Assembly (NCBI GenBank): GCA_020736575.1
Contig: JAGPYM010000001.1
Coordinates: 62,001-126,000 of the forward strand
DNA from: Thelonectria olida
Taxonomy: Eukaryota > Ascomycota > Sordariomycetes > Hypocreales > Nectriaceae
DNA: 64,000 nt
Direction: 5' to 3'
The first letter of the stretch is position 1, and the number at the start of each line of letters is the position of its first letter. Under the pieces are notes generated by a model that was not told the origin of the DNA, did not search any database, and saw only the letters and a list, made by a program, of their open reading frames with translations. This document shows positions 11,090 to 19,463 of the stretch, piece after piece. A program made the translations under genes and the position numbers.

Positions 11090-12214
11090 ATGCGCCTGTC
11101 ACTCTCTACCTTAGGTGCGCTGGGCGCCCTCTGTTTCCTCGGTGTCTCCGCCGATACCAGTTGTATTGTAAGTCTGGTCGGCCGAACCCACATTTCGCTG
11201 GCATGAGTACTAACAGCTGCATTCTCTAGGCGGGATGTACGGACAATATGAAGAATACCTTTGCTACGTACGGATGCACCAGCGCCGAAGACGGTGCATG
11301 TCTGTGTGCAAATGCATCCTTCTTGGGTGGTGTTCGAGACTGCTCTAGCCAGGGCTGCGGTGCGACGCAGTCTGATGTCGATAGTTCCCTCAGTACAGGC
11401 TTTTGCGTTGGTAGGTTTATCGATTGGCGTCTTGTTTCTTCCTGAAGCTGACCTACTTAGGCGCTCTCACCGTGTCATCGTCGGCTGCAGTAGTGGAATC
11501 TACCTCTGCTGCACCCACAAGCACTTCTGAATCGGCTGCTGCTACTACCACCGAGGCTGCAACGACACCTGTAGTTTCAACTGAGCCTACTTCGACCGAA
11601 GCTGTTGAATCTGCCGTTGCCACCACTGCCGCTGAAGAATCGTCTTCTACCGCGGAACCAACCGTGCGTTTGGCCTTGAAGAGTTGATGTTTCAGCGCTA
11701 ACCCTTGTCTTAGACAACCGAAGCTGCCTCGGAAACAGATGCCAACGCGCCAGAGAATACATCGGAAGCCGCATCAGAGACGGCATCTGGAACTTCGAAT
11801 GGCGATGATGCCGATGCCAGCGCCACTGCATCCTCTTCCCCCGAAAAGACCACGGACTCTGACAAGGACGAGGATAGCAGCTCCGGACTCTCTTCTTCGG
11901 CTCAAATTGGCATTGGTGTTGGAGTTGGTGCCGGAGTTCTCGCCGTTGCCAGTATCGCCCTTTTCTTCCTCCTCAAGGCACGCAGACGCAAGCAAAATCA
12001 GACTCAGAACAACAACCAGGAGCATGAGCGCGAGCTGGAGATTCAGCGTCGCGGAATAGGTCTGGCGATTTCCGGACCTCTCCCTGGAGGTGGAAGGGCC
12101 TATGCCACGAACGACCAAGGATCCGATCGCGAGAAGAACTCGTACGACATGGAAATGATCTCCAACCGGTACGAGGACATGGTCCCACGGACAACACCTC
12201 GAAATATGGTGTAA
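11090..12214 (+). CDS. CFEM-domain single-pass membrane protein
   Basis: Four exons: 11090-11167, 11230-11410, 11461-11663 and 11714-12214. The introns are 62, 50 and 50 nt with GTAAGT, GTAGGT and GTGCGT donors. The product is 320 aa. Residues 1-21 are a signal peptide (MRLSLSTLGALGALCFLGVS). A CFEM domain with eight cysteines follows (about 22-87), in the spacing C-x3-C-x12-C-x7-C-x-C and so on, with the conserved Asp in EDGAC that binds haem iron in CFEM proteins. Then comes a Ser/Thr/Ala-rich stalk of about 130 residues, a transmembrane segment (IGIGVGVGAGVLAVASIALF), a basic stop-transfer KARRRK and a tail of roughly 80 residues. It is therefore a type I plasma-membrane protein, not a GPI-anchored one. 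CFEM proteins act in haem/iron uptake, adhesion or host sensing; which applies here is unknown. Confidence 0.88.
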
Positions 12215-12698
12215 GGGTTACATAGAAAGGTGAAATTTGAGATTCGGAGTTTGGACTTGAGGGGGAAATACCTACACTTTTATCGATTTGGACCCTAGGG
12301 ATTTGGTTTTCTATCTCTGACCTTATATGACCCGGTTGGTCATGGGTTTTTAAGAACCAGGAGTTCCTTACTTGGCCAAGGGGGTACGGCTTTCAATTTT
12401 TCTACTTGCTCCTTTGCTGGTTTCCGTCGTGTTACTGTGCCAGAGTTCGGTACCTGTATCGATCGCCTATGATCTTGGTCCGGACTCTGCTAGCATCGGT
12501 TGGTTTGAGTCTAGGTGATTGCCGGAGAGGAACTCAGCATGGAGATGTCAGGGTTGTATGATACCAGGGGGATTTCTTTTGCTCAATTGTACAGCAATTC
12601 ATTGTACATATCTTACAAGGTTCTATGAGAGATTACATGACGACTTCCATCAACGACTCTCTCCAAACGCTCTTTTAGCATAGTACACCTGCGACTTC
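12215..12698. other. Intergenic, convergent 3' ends
   Basis: This 484-bp interval separates the convergent CFEM and uL22m stops. It should hold their 3' UTRs. Nothing else is seen. Confidence 0.7.
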
Positions 12699-13828
12699 TC
12701 ACCATGAGTAGTAAGGTCGCTGTCCGTAGACGGGTCGGTTGGGTAGATGTACCCAGGGGCCATTTTTGGCCTTCTTGGCTTCACGATCCTCGTGCTCGCG
12801 GATTCTCGTCTTCTCCTCCTTCAGCAAAATGGTCAAGCCTAGGGAAACTATTAGTTGCTCCAAGTGTGAGGAAATGAGAGAAAACGTACTTGTGCTTGGA
12901 TGTTTCATAATGCCCATCCTACCTCGACCCTTGTAGTCGATGCTCTTTCCACGCCAAGGCCCTCGGCCTACCCACGACTGAGCGATATACATGCGCGTCG
13001 GGTCCGTCACCTCAATCCACTTGCCTTCCTTGGTCTGGATCTTTCGGGGCTTGGTGAAGGTCTCGCCGTTGACGCCGCCGAGACCCATGCCACGCTGGGC
13101 AACGGCCAGATCGCGGGCTTCCTCAAGGTAGTAACGCACTTCAGCGGAGAACTTCTTTTTGGACCACTGCATCTGCGTAATGGCCTCGTCGACCGTCTTG
13201 CCGTGAATTTGACGCGCCAGCATCACGAGCTTCTTCGTGCTCGTAGGCATGAACTCGCTCTTGTGGAGGAGCTCACGTTCCGACATCTTGATGCGTTCCT
13301 CCTTGGTCATGCGGCCGTTGCGACGCACCATCTGGATGACCTTTTTGCGTTGCCAGCAGATTCGGCTTCGCGGATCCGGGTCCACGACCATGGCCATCGT
13401 CTCCTTGGTCTTCTGCTCCGGTTCGCCTTCGCCGGAAGCGGGCGTGGCCCCGCCCTTTGGAGCGGCTTCGATTTCGTCCTGGAAGATGTTGTCCTCAACG
13501 CCGCTGTACATGCTGCGCTCGAGGAACTGCTCACGGTTCTTGGGGTCGTCAAGCTGTGCTGTGGCAGGGTCGGCGGCGCCGGTTGGGGTCCCGCGGCCCT
13601 GGCCCCAGCCCTTAAAGATGCTCCATTTGTGTCGTCGCTGTGTCGAGGGGCCCAGGGTGGCGGATAAGACGGGTGATTGGGAGGTGGGAAGAGGATTCGG
13701 GGCCCTTGCTATGGAACAAGTTGTGGTCAGTGGGAGCTTCAAGACGAGAGCCAATTGAGCTCTGGCGAAGCCGTCAATGGCAGCTTACCTGACAGCGCCA
13801 GCCGCCGGGCGGCTAGACGAAGACTCAT
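12699..13828 (-). CDS. Mitochondrial large-subunit ribosomal protein uL22m
   Basis: Three exons on the minus strand: 13828-13789, 13708-12890 and 12838-12699. The first encodes MSLRLAARRLALS, an Arg/Leu/Ala-rich mitochondrial presequence. It splices over an 80-nt intron (GTAAGC...CATAG) into ARAPNPLPTSQSP. A second 51-nt intron (GTACGT...CCCTAG, 12839-12889) has no in-frame stop and would insert 17 residues if retained; removal gives HPSTSLTILLKEEKTRIREHE. The total is 332 aa. The L22 domain occupies the middle (MPTSTKKLVMLARQIHGKTVDEAITQM, then AEVRYYLEEARDLAV). The C-terminus PVYGQRPYYSW is typical of fungal MrpL22. The protein lines the exit tunnel of the mitoribosome. The start codon and transit peptide agree with mitochondrial import. 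It shares a 326-bp promoter with the COX7A gene. Confidence 0.92.
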
Positions 13829-14154
13829 GACAGCGAGTGTTTGTGTTGAGGTGCAGGAACCCCAAATCTCACGGTTCTCACAATGTGTCAAGCAAGCAAG
13901 CGATGTTCTCACAACACTTCAAGATTCTTTTGCAGCCAACCAGTGGCCGGGGTTCTGCCGGCTTGCGATCCGTGCCCAAAGTCCCCGGCATGGTTTGCAC
14001 GTGACGAGAATCTTTAGCGCGAATTAACATCAGGCCATCCTCGGGATGAACTCACATCCTCACGACCAACCATCGAAACTGCTCGATTTCCCTTTGCCTC
14101 ACCAATCTCCGCTCCTTCGCCTTCACTCAAATCGCAAAAGGATCACTTGTCAAA
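13829..14154. promoter_or_regulatory. Bidirectional promoter of the uL22m and COX7A genes
   Basis: Only 326 bp separate the two divergent start codons, and both products are mitochondrial. The interval contains GCACGTGAC (CACGTG core at 13998-14003), a bHLH/Cbf1-type E-box. The E-box assignment is motif-level inference. Transcription start sites are not visible. Confidence 0.6.
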
Positions 14155-14659
14155 ATGGCCGCCGTTCGACCCATCACTGGTGTACGTTTTTCACGACTTC
14201 AATGGCTCGAACCACATGGTTGCGGCTGCACCCGGGCTAGAGGAATCTTGGGAAGCTTTTTCGTAGACTGACTCTTTGGGTAGATGCTCCGACGACACCT
14301 CGTCCTGGACCTTAGCATCGCCCTTGGTACGTCGCTCTCGCCCGTCAATCAAACGAATTGAACATGTCCCGGCCTTTTTTCCTCGCTGGAGATGCAATTG
14401 AGGGAGGAGGTTTTGGAGGACGGCTGACAATTCCCGTCATGTGGTTGGTTGGTGGGATCAATTGCTGACCAGTACGCGCAGGCTCCGGCTTCGCCATGGC
14501 CAACCTCTTCTGGTACGCTCAACTACGAGACAATGCAGTCATACGAAGTGCGAGGACTAATACATTGGCAGGTACGGCTACCACGTCCCTCGAACCGAGG
14601 CCCGTGACAACTTCTACATCAAGCGCGAGGCCGAGCGTGCCGCCGAGAAGGCCGAGTAA
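14155..14659 (+). CDS. Cytochrome c oxidase subunit 7A (fungal Cox9/COX7A type)
   Basis: A 62-residue protein assembled from four tiny exons: 14155-14181 (27 nt), 14284-14326 (43), 14482-14512 (31) and 14572-14659 (88). Introns are 102, 155 and 59 nt, with donors GTACGT, GTACGT and GTACGC. The last intron has GGACTAATAC as branch site. The spliced product starts MAAVRPITGMLRRHLVLDLS, runs through a single membrane span (IALGSGFAMANLFWYGYHVP) and ends in a charged helix, EAERAAEKAE. This is the organisation of fungal complex IV subunit VIIa, an inner-membrane assembly and structural subunit. No contiguous ORF reveals it. It diverges from the uL22m gene and converges on SOM1. Confidence 0.9.
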
Positions 14660-15383
14660 AGGACCAATGGCAGTCGCAATTGCAAAGAAGATTTGGGGAG
14701 GACATACACCTAGACCGTCGAGGGAGTTTCGTTTGTGAATAGAAGAGTAAATGCCAAGGCTTCATTTGAGACGGTCGCCAGACAATGTTGTACAATAGGC
14801 AAGGGCAACCAAGTCGACATGTGCTTTGATTAAGAGCGTTGTGCCATTGAGGTGTGAGATGTGATGTTGTTGGTATTAGGGAGCTTGACAATACCCTGTG
14901 AGCTTTCTGCGAACTTGCTATGGATGCCAATGCGATTTCCAAGCTGCTCGTACCATGATGCCGAGCTTGCCTTTTGGATATGACCCCACCACCTGATGTG
15001 TTATGACCTCACGTCCGCATCCAGCGAGAACACCTGAATGAACCCGCATCTGAGGAGCCTATTCAGCTATCTCCAATATGTGTCCAGTCAACGTTCCGCA
15101 GTTGTTCTCATCGATAATCGGCACCAACTCCTGGTAGTCTTCGTCAGCTCCTTGATGAGTCAGAGCCCAAGGGATGACGTCCTTCCACCAGAACAAGACG
15201 ACACCTCCTCAATACCTAAAAATATGGCTAATTTGCTCTATCCAACTTGTTCTCTCAATTGGGCACGACATTGGGGCTTCTTGAATACCCGTATGCGGCA
15301 GTCGACGAGATGCTGCATGCTTTGAGTGACGTAGCTATTGTCGCCGCTTCACCTGGGACGTGGTTCGAAGCCTAACAAAAAGC
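14660..15383. other. Intergenic, convergent 3' ends
   Basis: This 724-bp interval lies between the convergent COX7A and SOM1 stops. It holds 3' UTRs and no supported gene. Confidence 0.65.
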
Positions 15384-15843
15384 TCACGGCGGCGAATCAG
15401 GTGAGCTCCAACTCGAAGACCAGTGGTAATGTTGTGCTGGCTTCTGTTCGGTGCCGTTATTCTTGCCATTGCTGTCTTTGCGAGCGGTGCTGGTTGAGTA
15501 ATCTTTGCCCTCCCAGGCCGTCGTCTCAACCATAAAAGTCCCCTTTCGGTCCTGGCACCTTTCATCACAACGTTAGCAACCGTAAGCTCCCACCGCACCA
15601 CAGAAGACGACGACGAGAAACTCACTTGCGGAACAGTCGATCGACGGCATAACACTGCACGGGGCTGTCCCATCTCACCGGCTCTTTGATCTCGCACTTG
15701 TACTGCAGCATTTCCAGCAGCTCGCATCCCCGGAGGTCGACGTTGCGCTGGCCGGCTTCGAGTTTGCGCTTGCGGCCCTTGAGGTCCGTTTGCACGCGGT
15801 CGGGAAGCTCGGAGGCGTGGAAGACCTGGCACGGGTAGCCCAT
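15384..15843 (-). CDS. SOM1: Mitochondrial export protein Som1 (IMP peptidase complex subunit)
   Basis: Two exons on the minus strand, 15843-15626 and 15558-15384, with a 67-nt intron (GTGAGT donor, CTAACG branch, GAAAG acceptor). The product is 130 aa. The core CELLEMLQYKCEI, then PVQCYAVDRLFRKCQDRKG, then VETTAWEG matches the fungal Som1 family: paired cysteines flank the LFRKC element and an ETTAWE signature ends the domain. In yeast Som1 associates with Imp1/Imp2, the inner-membrane peptidase that trims presequences in the intermembrane space. The cysteine pattern (CX3-type pairs) resembles intermembrane-space proteins. The tail is low-complexity Ser/Pro/Asn-rich. The first exon ends within the Lys of FRK, so the conserved LFRKC motif exists only after splicing, which supports the model. 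Confidence 0.88.
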
Positions 15844-16278
15844 TGTTCACACACGAATTGAGGCGATGGAGGCGGCGACGGGAGCGAGGCTGTTGGGCGA
15901 CGTGGAGGAGATGAGTCTTGAGGAGGTGAGTTTTGGCGGGCCTGAGCTTTTTCTGGCGATTTTATTCGCAACGCCCACGGCGACACGACAACTGCAATAT
16001 CTTGACGGGATAGTCGCCAGCGCAAGAGGGTAATATTCCATGGTTCACAAGTGTAATCATAATCGAGAAAATGTCGTCTTGAAACCCAAAATACCTTCAG
16101 GGCAACCAGCTTCAACAGTACTCCGCCTCTATTACGTCTTCTACCCCGTCAACTTCAGGATCTCTCTGACTCCCGACCACAGATTCTCAATGGCGTGCGA
16201 TCAGCCTTGGCCTCGAATCCCACCTCTCCCAGCAAAGCTTCTACCCAAGCCCCGATCCAAGCTGCCAAGATCACGCAC
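15844..16278. other. Divergent promoter, SOM1 and the downstream plus-strand gene
   Basis: This 435-bp interval lies between divergent starts. The downstream frame is open back to 16063 without an ATG, so an upstream exon of the plus-strand gene may lie here. Confidence 0.5.
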
Positions 16279-16872
16279 ATGAAGTCACTGGACCAACTCG
16301 CAGCCCGCCACTTTCAAGCTACAAAAGCCGCCGGCGTGAGCCTGTCCGGCCGTCACCTCCCGCTGCTCTACAGACTCATAAGCGCCCTCGTCTCTCCTCC
16401 GCACCTCTACGCACTCCTCATCATCGACCTAGACGGCCGCTTCGACAGCACCCGTCTCAGCTGCCCGGAAACCCATTTACGCCACGTCTACGTCCAAAGA
16501 CCAGCCAGCAGCAGCCCCGAACGTCTCCGAGCCCTGGTCACCGACACCGAGACGTTTATGCTGTACGGAGACGGAGCGCGAGTGAGTGCTGCGCGGCAGT
16601 GGTGGGGGACCGTCGTCCTTGGTGGTCTCGGAGCTGGTGATATTGCGGCTGGCTGGAGGGGTTGGCTACGTGTAGATCGCGAGCACATCCGCGGGTTTAC
16701 GCTCGGCATCAGCGCGGAAGAGGCCCTGGAGCAGCGAGAGCGACGGCAGGATGCGGTGGATGCTGCGGGCTGGGCGGCCACGTCGGAGTGGGGAGGCTTT
16801 ACTTTCAGCGAGGTTGCAAGAACTGACGAGGATGAAGAAGGCAATGGACACGAAGGGGAGGGTCGGGAGTGA
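16279..16872 (+). CDS. Uncharacterised protein, possibly RecA/Rad51-paralog-like
   Basis: The open frame codes for 197 aa from the first in-frame ATG (MKSLDQLAARHF). The frame extends upstream without an ATG, so the true start may be in an unrecognised 5' exon. Codon use is strongly GC3-biased, as in real genes. The segment LLYRLISALV followed by YALLIIDLDGRFDSTRL resembles the Walker-B strand of XRCC2/Rad51-paralog proteins. WWGTVVLGGLGAGDIAAGWRGWLRVDRE follows, ending in an acidic tail. No GKT/GKS P-loop is visible; SGRHLPLLYRL sits where it would be expected. A role in recombination is only an inference from this weak pattern. It diverges from SOM1. Confidence 0.55.
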   Translation: MKSLDQLAARHFQATKAAGVSLSGRHLPLLYRLISALVSPPHLYALLIIDLDGRFDSTRLSCPETHLRHVYVQRPASSSPERLRALVTDTETFMLYGDGARVSAARQWWGTVVLGGLGAGDIAAGWRGWLRVDREHIRGFTLGISAEEALEQRERRQDAVDAAGWAATSEWGGFTFSEVARTDEDEEGNGHEGEGRE

Positions 16873-18029
16873 AGGGGGAGAATACAAGACTGCTTTCCCC
16901 ACAAACAATTCCCCCAGGTCTTTCCCAGATCGACGGTGTGTGCGCGGTGTTGACAGAGGGGTTCACGGAATGCAGAAGTGCTGCATGCTTCTAATTCACT
17001 CACAGCATCCCACATGCGGAACTTGCGCCGGGCCGATCGTCCAAGGGTTATCCAAGACGCGAGAAGCAGAAGCATGTATAGATGGAGGTGACCAGGTACA
17101 TCATGTTGGCATGTATACAGCAAACCAAGCCAAGACTCACCACCCTTCCCCTGGGCTGCCTCATCCCAGTCGAAAGGGATGAGAGTGCTCCGGTTCTTGA
17201 CGAAGGATCCGGTGGAATCCAGCCTGCAGAGTGTCATGTACAGAATGAGGTCAATAGTCTCCTGGATAAACGTTGCATTGCTTTGGTGTGACTACGAGGT
17301 CAAGGGGCGTGTCGCAAGATAGGGTGTCGGTAGAAGGCTTACAGATGGAAGACTCTGTCCGGTCGTGGTTTCACCATTCGGCCTGTTATCTGACAGATAA
17401 TTTTTCTTCAAGGAGGACTTGGCGTTCTTGTCTAACCTTGAATGTGTTGAAGATATCAACCTCTTTCGAGGCTACGGTGCATGTCAGCACAAAACTTGGT
17501 CACGGCGTTATCTCGCATACTGGATTATTGTACCAAAGGGATGGTGGAGCAGAAGTTGAGGTCTGAGTGTAGAAGTTCTAAGGGTTATTCTCACATCTTT
17601 CGTCTTCACGATCCTTTTATTGTTGAAGAACTTGGAGATTTGAAGTATGATAGAGCTCTTTTTTATATATATTTTGGCTATAGTCTAAAGTGATGTGATG
17701 CGCATCAAGGGTATAAGAGTGGCTGTGTTGCATCATGAAAACTGTTCAAAGCTCTTTATCCAAGAAACATAGCACTCTAATCGTGATCTATGCTTCTATC
17801 TGCAGCAGATCCAAAGCTGCTGCTGTGTGTCGTTTCGTCATCTGCAAAGAGTCGTAGATACAGATGGGGAGAGAGATAAGTCGTAATCCTTGCGTAACAA
17901 AAGAAAAACAAGAAAACCAAATGCTGAACAAGAGCCGAGAAAAGGAAACCCTAGAAAGTGGTGTCCAAGAAGATGTTTGTCTCCAAGGGATGGCATAGAA
18001 GAGAAGTCGCTCGTAGGGGCGTTGGACGT
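16873..18029. other. Intergenic with possible relic exons on the minus strand
   Basis: No complete gene is supported. On the minus strand, 17261-17144 reads ETIDLILYMTLCRLDSTGSF and on through FVKNRSTLIPFDWDEAAQGK with a plausible acceptor (TTTATCCAG) and exit near GGAAGG. Upstream minus segments (about 17690-17340) also show coding-like fragments, but the frames are broken. The AT-rich part around 17,560-17,760 holds nothing recognisable. This may be a decayed gene or chance. Confidence 0.4.
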
Positions 18030-19463
18030 TCAAATGGTGATGCCGTCCATGTCGACAATGGCAGTGCCGTGGTTGCACACTGACTCAGCCAGAACATCAG
18101 GCTTGGTGGTGCCAGCAGCAGCAGCCTTCTTGGCCATCTCGCGTCGAATGCCGTGCATGACGGCATCGAGAACGTTCTCGACAGTGATGCGAGGCTTGTA
18201 GGCAGGCTCAGTGCCCTCCTGGTACACGCCCGTCTTGACGAGGATGCTGTACCAGTCGTTGTCGGCCTTTGCGTTGACGGCGTTGGTGCCGCGGATGTCA
18301 CTCTCGGGCGTGTCACCGACGAAGTAGACCGTCTTGGGGGGAGCCGCGAGACCGTGCTCCGTGTTGCGCCACTGGCCCATCAGGCGCGAGGCGAACTCAA
18401 AGGTCGACACCTGAGGCTTGCCAAAGGCATGCGTGTTCAGGACACCGGCGCCGTTGGTCAGGTCCTTGAAGGTGACCTCGAACATGCGGCGGAGAGCGCC
18501 CATGCCGAGACGCACATGCTCGTGAGCGGCAGACCAGACGACGTCGTTGTGGGAGAAGTAGAAGGGGGGACCCTCGTTAAAGGTATCGCTGCGGGTGCCG
18601 AGACGGCCGCCCTTGGACATGGCGAGGTCGAGCATGATCTGGATGTCGCCGGCCCAGTCGCGCGAGTCGGCAAAGACAAAGACGGCGTCAATGACAACGT
18701 CGGTGAAGTCGCGCTCGCGAGAGTTGGCGTGCTCCTCGGGAGTCAACTTGCGGAAGGGAGTCGTGGCAGAGTCGTGCTTGATGATGTCGCCGGGGGTGAC
18801 GACGTCCTTGAAGCCGTAGCCCTCAGCGACGTGGCGGCACTTCTCGCCCTCGCCGCCGACAACGAGGACGGTGCCGTACTTCTCGGCCATCTCGCGCATG
18901 GGAGTGTGGCCGCAGATGAACTGGCCGGGCTTGACGTCGCAGAGGAGCTGCTTGGACAGGTCGCCGCAGCGCTCCTCCTCCGTCTTGCCACCGCCGTTGG
19001 TGAGGAAGATGTGAGGCCTGCAGACGAGAGATGGGTTAGCTGGGCTGCCTTTATCTCCACAAAACAAGAAGCATCGTGAGTTTCGTGCCCCAGAAAAAGT
19101 CTGGGGGTGGATCGGTTGCGAAAGGGACACATGGGGTTTGCGTATGATGGCGACTTACACTTGAATGCCAAACTCGTTCTCGCCGTTGAGCACCTTCATG
19201 GCCTCAATGGCCTCGGGGATGGCTCGACCGCCACGGACGAGCACGCCGTCGATGTCAAAAGCAAATACGAACTCGTCAGCAACGAGCTGGGCGTCGCTGA
19301 CAGCAGGAGACACGGGTGAAGGAGGAGTCTGAAGACTGGCGATGCTAGCGCTGGAGCTGCTGGACATGAGCTCGGGGGAGCCGGGGGTGGAGGGAGTGTC
19401 CATGCCGTCGATCTCCTGCTTGGCAGCGAGGACTTGATCGAAGAAGACGTTTGCGGAGGCCAT
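18030..19463 (-). CDS. HAD-superfamily IIA hydrolase, CECR5/YKR070W type
   Basis: Two exons on the minus strand, 19463-19159 and 19017-18030, separated by a 141-nt intron (GTAAGT donor, CTGCAG acceptor). The product is 430 aa. HAD motif I is FAFDIDGVLVRGG (nucleophile Asp and Asp+2). After the splice comes VPHIFLTNGGGKTEEER (motif II region, TNGGG). The C-terminal motif is YFVGDTPESDIRGTNAV (GDxxxSD). These features and the length fit the TIGR01456 family (human HDHD5/CECR5, yeast YKR070W), often mitochondrial; its physiological substrate is not established. The N-terminal 60 residues are Ser/Pro/Thr-rich. The splice completes the V codon of GIQV-PHIF, which supports the junction. Confidence 0.9.

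Noticed and set aside
12900..13667. 255-aa plus-strand ORF
   Set aside because: Antisense shadow of uL22m; His/Leu/Ala-rich without domain.
18153..19079. 308-aa plus-strand ORF
   Set aside because: Antisense shadow of the HAD hydrolase exon 2; low-complexity Val/Gly/Asp-rich and without a domain.
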